A stretch of DNA of 19,444 bases from an uncultured Eubacteriales bacterium. GTDB taxonomy: Bacteria > Bacillota > Clostridia > Christensenellales > Aristaeellaceae. The stretch's first letter is position 1. Every line of letters starts with the position of its first letter. A model generated the notes under the pieces. The model ran no database searches, was not told where the DNA came from, and saw nothing but the letters and a program-made list of their open reading frames with translations. A program made the translations under genes and the position numbers. Shown here in pieces: positions 12,379 to 19,060 of the stretch. Location of the stretch: the NCBI GenBank assembly GCA_902782795.1, contig CACZOT010000178.1:1-19444 (forward strand), read 5' to 3'.

Positions 12379-13658
12379 TCAAGCGGCTGCAGCGGCGCCT
12401 CACCGCGATGGTGATCGGCGTGCTCCTCGTCATCGCCGTGGGGATCGTCCTGGCGATCAACGGCGCGAACCTGGTCTCGATCCGCGGCCGGATGTACGCC
12501 TCGCTGGAGATCCTCATGGAAAACGAGGGCCGCCGCCCGGAGGGGTTCCTCTTCCAGGAGGACCACAGGGAGCCGCCCTCGGGCCAGGACAGGGAGCGCC
12601 CGGAGGGCGCGGATTTCCGCGGCGCGCGCCTGCGCGGCGAGCGGGATCAGCTCGCCAGTCTGACCAATTCTTACACCGTGCGCTTCGACGCCGATGGCGC
12701 GCTCAGCGAATGGACGAGCGACCGCGCCGAGCTCTATACCGACGAGCAGATCGCCTCCATCGCGGGCGAGATCTGGCGTCGCGGCGAGGGGCGCGGCCGC
12801 ATCGAGACGCAGTACTACGCCCTGCGCCTGACGGACGAGGGCGGCTTGGCCGTGGTCGTGGACGACCGCAGCGAGATGGCCGGGGTCCGGAGCCTGCTTT
12901 TGTCCACCGTCGTCGTCACGGCGCTGGCCTGCATGGCCCTGGGCGCTGGGGCGGTGCTCCTCATCCGCCGCATGCTCCGGCCTGTGGCGGAGGCCTTCGA
13001 AAAGCAGAAGCAGTTCGTTTGGGACGCCAGCCACGAGCTCAAGACGCCCCTGGCCGTCATCGCGGCCAACGCGGACGTCCTGGCGGGGCAGATCGGCCCG
13101 AACGAGTATTTGGGCTACATCCGCTCCGAGGTGCGCCGCACGGACCGGCTCGTGCAGAACCTTCTCACCCTGGCGCGGCTGGACAGCGGCACGGTCCGCG
13201 CCGAGAAGCGCCCGTTCGATCTCGGGCGCGCCCTGCTCAGAGTCGCCCTGCCCTTCGAGAGCACCGTCTTCGAGGCGGGCAAGACCCTGGAGACGGACGT
13301 CCCCGAGGGCGTCAGCTGCCATGGCGACGAGGAGATGATCCAACAGCTGGCCGTCATCCTCCTGAGCAACGCCCTCAAGTATTCCGACGAGCGCGGGCGG
13401 ATCCGCCTGCGCATGCGCGCCCAGGGCGGCAAGCGGATTATTGAGGTGCACAACACCGGCGAGCCCATCGCCCCCGAGGCGCAGGCCCATGTGTTCGACC
13501 GCTTCTACCGCGCCGATTCCTCCCACAACCGCGAGAATCAGGGCAACGGCCTGGGCTTGGCCATCGCCCGGACCATCGTCGAGGCCCATCGCGGGCGCAT
13601 CGGCGTTTCCAGCGCGCCGGGCGAGGGCACGACGTTTACCGTCACCCTGCCCGAATAG
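12375..13658 (+). CDS. Membrane sensor histidine kinase
   Basis: This 427-residue kinase phosphorylates the regulator encoded just upstream. TM1 is at about 10-29, then an extracytoplasmic sensor region at 30-172 and TM2 at about 174-197. The dimerisation/phosphorylation box is FVWDASHELKTPLAVIAANA (H220). The catalytic domain has an N-box asparagine N332 (LLSNALKYS), FDRFYRAD (374-381), the G-box NGLGLAIA (391-398) and a final GEGTTFTV. HAMP is not obvious; the linker is only about 15 residues. The sensor region is highly charged (E/R/D-rich at 50-92), which might favour a cationic ligand or peptide. It is followed by a strong terminator, then by the exported-protein gene. Confidence 0.95.
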   Translation: MIKRLQRRLTAMVIGVLLVIAVGIVLAINGANLVSIRGRMYASLEILMENEGRRPEGFLFQEDHREPPSGQDRERPEGADFRGARLRGERDQLASLTNSYTVRFDADGALSEWTSDRAELYTDEQIASIAGEIWRRGEGRGRIETQYYALRLTDEGGLAVVVDDRSEMAGVRSLLLSTVVVTALACMALGAGAVLLIRRMLRPVAEAFEKQKQFVWDASHELKTPLAVIAANADVLAGQIGPNEYLGYIRSEVRRTDRLVQNLLTLARLDSGTVRAEKRPFDLGRALLRVALPFESTVFEAGKTLETDVPEGVSCHGDEEMIQQLAVILLSNALKYSDERGRIRLRMRAQGGKRIIEVHNTGEPIAPEAQAHVFDRFYRADSSHNRENQGNGLGLAIARTIVEAHRGRIGVSSAPGEGTTFTVTLPE

Positions 13659-13668
13659 CGTCCTTTCC

Positions 13669-13711
13669 GCAGAAAAACCGCGGGCCGCGCGTGCGCCCGC
13701 GGTTTTTCTGC
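13669..13711 (+). terminator. Strong hairpin terminator of the two-component operon
   Basis: A perfect 17-bp stem has arms at 13669-13685 and 13695-13711 with a 9-nt loop. A5 and T5 runs lie inside the stem, so it can work in either direction. It ends 2 bp before the direct repeats of the next promoter. Confidence 0.75.
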
Positions 13712-13712
13712 G

Positions 13713-13747
13713 CCTTCAAACTTCCTTCAAACCTTTCGCCCTATACT
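13713..13747 (+). promoter_or_regulatory. Response-regulator-type promoter with 11-bp direct repeat
   Basis: CCTTCAAAC occurs twice, at 13713-13721 and 13724-13732, exactly one 11-bp period apart. TATACT (13742-13747) begins 10 bp after the second copy. No -35 hexamer is present; the repeats occupy that place. This is the arrangement of promoters activated by PhoB/OmpR-family regulators. The obvious candidate activator is the regulator at 11698-12378, and the target is the exported-protein gene at 13854, after a leader of about 100 nt. Confidence 0.65.
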
Positions 13748-13853
13748 GGCCGTGGGCCGCGAGGGGAGGCGGCCCCGAACGGTGAACAGCTGCGCCGTCC
13801 GGCGGCGAGCGCCGCGCGTCCCCGCACCCAACGACCTGAAGGAGGAATGAAGA

Positions 13854-14555
13854 ATGAAACGCATGAGAACCATCCTGAGCGCCTGCGCGATCGCCGCGCT
13901 GCTGCTCCTTTGCTTCGCGGTGGCCCTGGCGGACAGCGCCATGGGCCAGGGGACGGCCCGGCAGCAGGAGACCGCAGCTGGCCTCCAGCCGCCGGAAGGC
14001 GGAACCGGCGTGACGCCGCAGTCGCCCGCCGAATCGGGCGGCCAACTCCCGCAGATCCCGAACGAGGGCGACCGGAGCGATCCCCCGGCCACGCCAGAAG
14101 AAGAGCCCGCGCCCGACCAGCCCGCAGACCGCCTGGAAGCGAACTCCCCCAAGGCGGAGCGCGAGCGCCGCGCGTCCAACGGAGAGACCGGTACGGATCC
14201 GAGCGACGCAGAAGCGCAATCTCCCAATGCGAAGCGCGAGCGCCGGGCTTCCGATAAAGCGGGGAAGCCGTCCGGCAAGCGTCCCAAGAGTTCCGGAACG
14301 CCGGAGGACCAGGGCGGCCAGGCGCAATCCCGCCGCGGCGGCAAGTCCGCCCAGACCGCGTTGCAAATCGATTTCGCCGCTCTCGCTGAACGGGGCGTGA
14401 TCTCTCCGGAGACCTGCGAGGCCATCCAATCCTATCTGGAAACGAGCGCCTCTTCCGGGGAACACTCCGAACCGGAAGCGCTCCTGGATGAACTCTTCGG
14501 CGAAGAGCTCATCACGGAAGCAGAGCGCGAGGCCATCCTCGCCGCTATCGCCTGA
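13854..14555 (+). CDS. Exported low-complexity protein with C-terminal helical repeat, unknown function
   Basis: This 233-residue protein has a signal peptide (positive start, hydrophobic 8-25, cleavage likely after AVALA at 26). The mature part at 30-165 is a Pro/Glu/Ser/Arg-rich, probably disordered linker. It holds a near-duplicate motif, SPKAERERRAS at 98-108 and SPNAKRERRAS at 123-133. The C-terminus has two related helical units, LAERGVISPETCEAIQSYL (177-195) and LFGEELITEAEREAILAAI (214-232). Similar helix-Ile-Ser/Thr-Glu-helix units occur in small Clostridial exported proteins such as DUF2680-like families; I do not claim membership. GGAGG lies 8 bp before the start. The gene follows the kinase and the repeat-bearing promoter, so it is probably the system's target or a signal modulator. 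There is no lipobox, so it is likely secreted. Confidence 0.8.
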   Translation: MKRMRTILSACAIAALLLLCFAVALADSAMGQGTARQQETAAGLQPPEGGTGVTPQSPAESGGQLPQIPNEGDRSDPPATPEEEPAPDQPADRLEANSPKAERERRASNGETGTDPSDAEAQSPNAKRERRASDKAGKPSGKRPKSSGTPEDQGGQAQSRRGGKSAQTALQIDFAALAERGVISPETCEAIQSYLETSASSGEHSEPEALLDELFGEELITEAEREAILAAIA

Positions 14556-14560
14556 CGGCC

Positions 14561-14592
14561 GCGCCGGGCTCCCTTGACAGGGAGCCCGGCGC
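14561..14592 (+). terminator. Hairpin terminator after the exported protein
   Basis: A perfect 13-bp stem has arms at 14561-14573 and 14580-14592 closed by a six-base loop TTGACA. It begins 5 bp after the stop codon. The tail is short (TTTGCT), so termination may be partial. Confidence 0.6.
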
Positions 14593-14603
14593 TTTGCTAT
14601 ACT
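14574..14603 (+). promoter_or_regulatory. Promoter of the HAD phosphatase gene, -35 inside a hairpin loop
   Basis: TTGACA (14574-14579) and TATACT (14598-14603) are 18 bp apart. The -35 hexamer is exactly the loop of the terminator stem at 14561-14592. Transcription would start near 14610, about 23 bp before the HAD start. Confidence 0.7.
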
Positions 14604-14632
14604 TGCCAAAACCACGAAAGGGGAGGAAGCCC

Positions 14633-15409
14633 ATGCGCGCCAAGCTCCTGCTCTTCGATCTGGACGGCACCCTGCTGCGCTCCGACAAGACCGTTTCCCG
14701 CCGCACCCTGGAGGCCGTCTCCCGCTGCCGGGAACGGGGGCTGATCGTTGCGGTCGCGACTTCGCGCAGCGAGCAGAACGCCGCTTCCTACCTGGCCGAT
14801 GTGCGGCCGGACGCCCTCATCGCCTCGGGCGGCGCGCTCGTGCGGCTCCGCGGGGAGACCATCCTGCGAGCCGAGTTCTCCCCGGAGGAGACGCTTGCCA
14901 TGGTGGCGGCGGCGCGGGAGATCTGCGGCGCGGCGGTGGAGCTGACCGCCGATACCGCCGAGGGCCACTTCTGGAACTGGAAGGTGGATCCCGCTAAGGC
15001 GGACGCGGCCTGGGGCGACAGTATCTTTGACGATGTTGCCCATTTTTCCCGGGCGACCATGAAGCTGTGCGTCCTCTCGCCGGATCCCGCGGCGGCGGAG
15101 GAGCTGGCGCGCCGCTTTCCGGCGAGCGACTGCCAGCGCTTTTCCGACGGCGATTGGTACAAGTTCACCCCGAAGAGCGCAACGAAGGAGCATGCCATCC
15201 TGGCCCTGTGCGGAAAGTGCGGCGCCGCGCCGGAGGAGGCCGTCGCCTTCGGGGACGATTGGGCGGATATCGGCATGCTGCGCCTGTGCGGCACGGGTGT
15301 GGCCATGGGCAACGCCATCCCCGAGGTGAAGGCCGCGGCGGACGCGGTCATCGGGACGAACGACGAGGACGGCATCACCGTCTTCCTGGAAGAGGAATTC
15401 CTGCGGTAA
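14633..15409 (+). CDS. Cof-type HAD-IIB family phosphatase
   Basis: This 258-residue cytoplasmic hydrolase of the Cof/YidA-like branch dephosphorylates sugar phosphates, pyridoxal phosphate or similar small molecules using Mg2+ and an aspartyl-phosphate intermediate. Motif I is LLFDLDGTLL (nucleophile D9, general acid/base D11). Motif II is in VATSRS (43-46). The motif III lysine is probably K181 or K185 (TPKSATK), and motif IV is FGDDWADIGML (D208, D209, D212). The cap domain lies at about 85-180. GGGGAGG is 6 bp before the chosen ATG at 14633; an in-frame ATG at 14594 would overlap the promoter and lacks a site. It is a single-gene unit between its own promoter and a T-run terminator. The substrate cannot be predicted from the sequence. 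Confidence 0.93.
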   Translation: MRAKLLLFDLDGTLLRSDKTVSRRTLEAVSRCRERGLIVAVATSRSEQNAASYLADVRPDALIASGGALVRLRGETILRAEFSPEETLAMVAAAREICGAAVELTADTAEGHFWNWKVDPAKADAAWGDSIFDDVAHFSRATMKLCVLSPDPAAAEELARRFPASDCQRFSDGDWYKFTPKSATKEHAILALCGKCGAAPEEAVAFGDDWADIGMLRLCGTGVAMGNAIPEVKAAADAVIGTNDEDGITVFLEEEFLR

Positions 15410-15416
15410 ATGAAGC

Positions 15417-15452
15417 GGGCCGCTCCACGAAGCAGGGGAGCGGCCCTTTTTT
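15417..15452 (+). terminator. Rho-independent terminator of the HAD gene
   Basis: GGGCCGCTCC (15417-15426) pairs with GGAGCGGCCC (15437-15446) around a 10-nt loop and is followed by six T. The cation transporter gene ends convergently at 15466, and this stem may serve it too, though its minus-side tail is poor. Confidence 0.85.
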
Positions 15453-15465
15453 CGCGAAAGGCCAA

Positions 15466-16569
15466 TCAGTCAGAGATATCCAGATCCAGCGTGACGTCCA
15501 CCTTCCAGCCCGGGAAGGCGGCCCGCACCGCATCGCATACGGCCTGGTGCACGCCAACGCGGTCGGCGGCGAAATCGACGATCATATCGAAGCGCAGCAC
15601 CTTCGCCTCCGGATCGCAGAAGAAGCCGTGCATCTGCAGGATCTCCGGGTGGGAGAAGACGATATCGCGCACGGTCTGCAATGCGGCGGCGGTGCGGTCG
15701 TCGCGGGTGTTCATGGAATAGACGGAGATGCCCGTGAGGACCACGTGGGTCTCCTCGAGCACCTTGCCGGTGATCTCGCGCTCCAATACGTCCAGCTCGC
15801 CCGCGGTCATGGTGTCCGCGACCTCGATATGCGCCGAGGCGATGAGCAGGTTCGGGCCGTAATTGTGGATGATGAGATCGTACGCGCCGCGCACCTCCGG
15901 GAAGGAGACGATGGCCGCCTTCACCGCGCGGGAGATGTTCGGATCCACGCGCTCGCCGATGATCTCGCTGATGGTGTCCCGCAGCATCTCCACGCCGGAT
16001 TTGATGATGATGACGGAGATCGCCGCGCCGAGCCACGCCTCGAGGCCCACGTGGAAGATCAGCCAGATCGCCGCGGCGACCAGGGTGGAGGCGGAGATGA
16101 CGCTGTCGAATACGGCGTCGCTGCCGGAGGCCTCGAGCGATTCGGAGCCCACCTGCTTGCCCACCTTTTTCACATACAGCCCCAGGAAGATCTTCACCGC
16201 CACCGCGACCGCGATGATGATCAGGCCTACGGCGGTGTATTCTGGCGTCTCCGGGGAGATGATCTTCTTGATCGATTCCACGAGGGAAGTCACGCCGGCG
16301 TAGAGGATGATCACGGCGATGACCGTGGCCGTGAGGTACTCCGCGCGGCCGTGGCCGAGGGGATGCTTCTTGTCCGGCGCGCGCCCGGCCAGCTTCGTGC
16401 CGATGATGGTGATCAGCGAGGACAGGGCGTCGCTCAGGTTGTTTACCGCGTCCAGCACGATGGCAACGGAGTTCGAAAGCAGGCCCACGCCCGCCTTGAA
16501 CGCGGCCAGAAACACGTTGGCGACGATGCCGAGGATGCTCGTGCGCACGATGGTTTGTTCTCTGTTCAT
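15466..16569 (-). CDS. Cation diffusion facilitator family transporter, long form
   Basis: This 367-residue CDF exporter moves divalent metal ions out of the cytoplasm in exchange for protons. Six helices lie roughly at 12-32, 35-58, 79-100, 112-133, 156-174 and 177-195. The transport-site residues read as N43-xxx-D47 in helix 2 (LDAVNNLSDALS) and D151-xxx-D155 in helix 5 (GSDAVFDS). Zinc-type members normally have His at the first position of each pair; acid/Asn-rich sets are linked to Mn2+ or Fe2+, so manganese is my preferred guess. The C-terminus (about 205-367) is long enough for two ferredoxin-like cytoplasmic domains, against one in typical members of about 300 residues. GGGAGG lies about 8 bp before the ATG at 16569. 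Confidence 0.92.
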   Translation of the reverse strand: MNREQTIVRTSILGIVANVFLAAFKAGVGLLSNSVAIVLDAVNNLSDALSSLITIIGTKLAGRAPDKKHPLGHGRAEYLTATVIAVIILYAGVTSLVESIKKIISPETPEYTAVGLIIIAVAVAVKIFLGLYVKKVGKQVGSESLEASGSDAVFDSVISASTLVAAAIWLIFHVGLEAWLGAAISVIIIKSGVEMLRDTISEIIGERVDPNISRAVKAAIVSFPEVRGAYDLIIHNYGPNLLIASAHIEVADTMTAGELDVLEREITGKVLEETHVVLTGISVYSMNTRDDRTAAALQTVRDIVFSHPEILQMHGFFCDPEAKVLRFDMIVDFAADRVGVHQAVCDAVRAAFPGWKVDVTLDLDISD

Positions 16570-16627
16570 AATCCGTTCCTCCCGGAAACTGCCCGCTGCC
16601 CGAGAGCGCAGGGTCAGAATTGGGACA

Positions 16628-16656
16628 ATTATAGCCGCGCGGGGCGCGCCTGTCAA
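16628..16656 (-). promoter_or_regulatory. Perfect consensus sigma-A promoter of the CDF gene
   Basis: On the minus strand TTGACA (16656-16651) and TATAAT (16633-16628) are separated by exactly 17 bp of GC-only sequence. The start would be near 16620, leaving a leader of about 50 nt. No riboswitch-like structure or operator is obvious in so short a leader. Confidence 0.85.
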
Positions 16657-16662
16657 GGAAGC

Positions 16663-16694
16663 AAAAACTGAGCCCGGCCGCCTGTGGCCGGGCT
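16663..16694 (-). terminator. Terminator of the mtnA-deoD-yhaM-flavin reductase operon
   Basis: AGCCCGGCC pairs with GGCCGGGCT (16671-16679 with 16686-16694) around a 6-nt loop. On the minus strand it is followed by CAGTTTTTGC. It lies directly upstream of the CDF promoter and separates the two units. Confidence 0.8.
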
Positions 16695-16702
16695 CGGCTC
16701 CG

Positions 16703-17311
16703 TTATTCGGGAAGGGAGCGCATGGGCCCGCCCCAGTGCCCAAGATCGCGCCCGTCGATGGAGGCGTAGCGCTCCTCGCCCGGAGCGAGCACCGGCGCGG
16801 CGCGGCGCAGCCGCTCGATGAAGGGGACGGAGCCGTCCTCGAGGGATTCCTCGACGCTGGCGGCGCAGATCTCGCACAGGAACAGGTCGCTCTTGTCGGC
16901 CAGGGGGATCTCCTGCCGTACGCGCAGCTCATACGTCACGGGGCTCTCGGCGATGGTGGGCACGTCCAGAACGCGGCCGCGTTCCACGGTGGGGAGGCGG
17001 CGCATCTTGTCCGGATGGGCGCGGCCGTTCACGCAGCCGTAGTAATCCGCCAGGGGCAGCAGGGGCTCGGAGACGAGGTTCGCGGAGAAGACGCCGCTGC
17101 TGCGGATCAGGTCCTTGGTGCGCTTGTCCTCGCCGATGCAGGCCATCACGCCGAGGCCCTCGCCTTGCTCACAGCGCGTCCAGGTGTAGCTCAGCCAGCA
17201 GAACAGGCCGAAATGGGGCGTGCCGTCCTCCTCGTACGTTCCGTAGAGAAAGAGCGCCTGGGGGCACAGATCGTTGCTCTTTTTTCGCAGATCGCGCAGG
17301 AGCTTCGCCAT
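16703..17311 (-). CDS. Flavin reductase-like FMN-binding split-barrel protein
   Basis: This 202-residue cytoplasmic protein resembles the flavin reductase-like domain family. These fold as a split barrel that binds FMN and reduce flavin or act as flavin-dependent oxidoreductases. The N-terminal half has typical features: ALFLYGTYEEDG (19-30) followed by small and aromatic residues (HFGLFCWLSYTW), GLGVMACIGEDKRTKDLI, and SGVFSANLVSE, the usual strand that lines the flavin. The C-terminal half contains DLFLCEICAASV, a metal- or flavin-family-like beta strand. AAGGAGG is 8 bp before the ATG, and it starts 13 bp after the yhaM stop. Its substrate and link to nucleoside salvage are not evident. 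Confidence 0.8.
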   Translation of the reverse strand: MAKLLRDLRKKSNDLCPQALFLYGTYEEDGTPHFGLFCWLSYTWTRCEQGEGLGVMACIGEDKRTKDLIRSSGVFSANLVSEPLLPLADYYGCVNGRAHPDKMRRLPTVERGRVLDVPTIAESPVTYELRVRQEIPLADKSDLFLCEICAASVEESLEDGSVPFIERLRRAAPVLAPGEERYASIDGRDLGHWGGPMRSLPE

Positions 17312-17324
17312 GGCGGGTTCCTCC

Positions 17325-18293
17325 TTATTCTTCTTCAGCGCCGCCCTTGCGCTCGCGGCGGCGGTAGAGCTTGCGCTCCAGAGACCAGATGCGCTCCGTG
17401 AAGCCGCCCGGCTGGACGGCCTCGAGGGCGCGCGTCATCTCGAACATGCGGGCGTCCAGCAGATCGATGATGTGCAGGGCCTCGGCCTCCGGGAACATGG
17501 GCGGCTTGGGGCTGCCGTACTCCGGAAGATCGTGGTGGGAGAGGAGCATGTGCTGCAGCATCCAGATGAGCTCCTTGCGCGCGCCGACGGCCTCGCCCGC
17601 GCGGCGCACGTCCGCGGCGCCCTGCGCCAGATGGCCGATGAGCATGCCCTCGACCGTGTAATCGCTGACCACGCCCATCTCGTCGTAGCGCAGTTCGCTG
17701 ATCTTGCCCAGATCGTGCAGGATCACGCCCGCGGCGAGGAGATCCCCGTCCAGCTGGGGATAGATCCCAGAGACGGCCTCGGCGGTCTTGAGCATGGTGC
17801 TCGTGTGGTGCAAGAGCCCGGCGCGCTCGGAATGGTGCAGGCGCATGGCGGCGGGGGCGTAGAGGAGCTTTTCGCGGTTCTCCTCCAGAAGGGTCAGCAC
17901 GATGGCGCGCAATTCCCCGTCGGCGATGGCCTCGGCGCGGTCGTGCAAGGCGGCGTACATCTCCTCGGGCGGGTAGGGAGCGCAGGGCACGAGCAGGCTC
18001 AGCTCGACGCCGTCCGCGGGCGTGGAATCGCGCAGCTTGTCCACGCGCAGCTGGGGGCGGGAATTGTATTCCTGCATCATGCCGCGCACCTTGACGACGC
18101 TGCCGACGCTGGGCGCGGCGGTCTGGCCGTCCCACATCTTGGCGTTGACCTCGCCGGAGCGGTCGCACAGGGTCATATCGAGGTATTTGGAGCCCGTCTG
18201 CCCCGTGCGCTGCGCGGCCGCGCGCACGAGTAGGAAGCCTTCGAACATCTGCCCTTTGAGGAGCTGGAGAAGAGGAGTCTGGTTGGTCTGCAT
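17325..18293 (-). CDS. yhaM: YhaM-like 3'-5' exoribonuclease (OB-fold plus HD domain)
   Basis: This 322-residue protein has the YhaM layout: an N-terminal OB-fold nucleic-acid-binding domain (about 15-95, with KYLDMTLCDRSGEVNAKMWD) and a C-terminal HD phosphohydrolase-type domain (about 155-290). The HD metal ligands are H162/H163 (LLHHTSTML), H193-D194 (ILHDLGK), H221, H253 (SHHD) and D277 or D280 (IIDLLDAR). YhaM trims 3' ends of RNA and possibly DNA in Firmicutes. The length matches the family (about 314). It ends in a basic then acidic tail. GGAGG is 9 bp before the ATG. It lies 33 bp after deoD; ribonucleotide release from RNA decay could feed the neighbouring purine salvage step. Confidence 0.9.
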   Translation of the reverse strand: MQTNQTPLLQLLKGQMFEGFLLVRAAAQRTGQTGSKYLDMTLCDRSGEVNAKMWDGQTAAPSVGSVVKVRGMMQEYNSRPQLRVDKLRDSTPADGVELSLLVPCAPYPPEEMYAALHDRAEAIADGELRAIVLTLLEENREKLLYAPAAMRLHHSERAGLLHHTSTMLKTAEAVSGIYPQLDGDLLAAGVILHDLGKISELRYDEMGVVSDYTVEGMLIGHLAQGAADVRRAGEAVGARKELIWMLQHMLLSHHDLPEYGSPKPPMFPEAEALHIIDLLDARMFEMTRALEAVQPGGFTERIWSLERKLYRRRERKGGAEEE

Positions 18294-18326
18294 GGGGGTA
18301 CGCCTCCCTGGAATGAAACTGGGAAA

Positions 18327-19058
18327 TCAGATCTCGGAGCGCACGGCGGTCTTGAGGGCGATCTCCATCATCTCGTGGAAGCTGTCCTGCCGCTCGGCGG
18401 CGGAGAGGGCCTCGCCGGTGAAGACGTGGTCCGAAATGGTGAGAATGGAGAGGGCCTTTTTCCGGTTGGCCATGGCGGTGAGATAGAGGCCGGCGGTCTC
18501 CATCTCCACGGCGAGCAGGCCCATATCGCACGCCTTCTGGTTGACGGCCTTGTCCGGGTGGTAGAAGAAATCGGACGTGTAGACGCTGCCGACGTCCGCC
18601 TGGACGCCCATCTCCCGGGCGGCGGCGACGGCCGTCTCCAGCATGTTCCAATCAGCGGTGGGGGCGGGGACGCCGGGCAGGTCCCAGGCGGTGACGAAGG
18701 AGGAATTGGTGGAGGCGGACATGGCCACGACCACGTCGCGCACGCGCACGTCCTCCTGCAGGGCGCCAGCGGAGCCCACGCGGATGACGGCCTCCACGCC
18801 GAAGAAGTTGAACAGCTCGTGCACGTACAGCCCTAGCGAGGGCACGCCCATGCCGGAGCCCATGACGGAGACCTCCTTGCCTTCGTACAGGCCCGTGTAG
18901 CCGAGCATGCCGCGCACGTCGTTGAAGAGGACGGGGGCTTCCAGGTAGTGCTCGGCGATGTATTTGGCGCGCAGGGGGTCGCCGGGCATGAGCACGCATT
19001 TGGCGATGTGGGTCCCTTCCTTGAGCTCGATGCAGGCGGACGGAGAGGATTTCATCAT
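18327..19058 (-). CDS. deoD: Purine-nucleoside phosphorylase, DeoD type
   Basis: This 243-residue enzyme cleaves purine nucleosides with phosphate to free base and (deoxy)ribose-1-phosphate. It carries the DeoD markers VLMPGDPLRAKYIAE (22-36, phosphate-binding region), MGSGMGVPS (66-74), VIRVGSAGAL (91-100), AVEMETAGLY (183-192, ribose-binding glutamates) and the catalytic aspartate D210 in TISDH. The length is close to the usual 235-240. The first ATG of a pair (19058) is chosen, 10 bp after GGAGG; the second is at 19055. Only two bases separate it from the mtnA stop, and its ribosome site lies inside mtnA, so the two are coupled. This coupling suggests it may supply 1-phosphate sugars to MtnA, including methylthioribose-1-phosphate if it accepts methylthioadenosine; that part is inference. 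Confidence 0.95.
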   Translation of the reverse strand: MMKSSPSACIELKEGTHIAKCVLMPGDPLRAKYIAEHYLEAPVLFNDVRGMLGYTGLYEGKEVSVMGSGMGVPSLGLYVHELFNFFGVEAVIRVGSAGALQEDVRVRDVVVAMSASTNSSFVTAWDLPGVPAPTADWNMLETAVAAAREMGVQADVGSVYTSDFFYHPDKAVNQKACDMGLLAVEMETAGLYLTAMANRKKALSILTISDHVFTGEALSAAERQDSFHEMMEIALKTAVRSEI

Positions 19059-19060
19059 TT

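Noticed and set aside
13847..14257. Alternative frame starting at ATG 13847 in front of the exported protein
   Set aside because: Too close to the ribosome site (1 bp after GGAGG), wrong frame for the signal peptide, and Arg-rich shadow translation.
14594..14632. Longer HAD start at 14594
   Set aside because: That ATG lies inside the promoter, between the -35 and -10 boxes, ahead of the predicted transcription start and without a ribosome site.
15067..16671. 534-codon plus-strand frame across HAD, terminator and CDF genes
   Set aside because: It reads through a T-run terminator and opposite a six-helix transporter; His/Asp/Arg-rich shadow.
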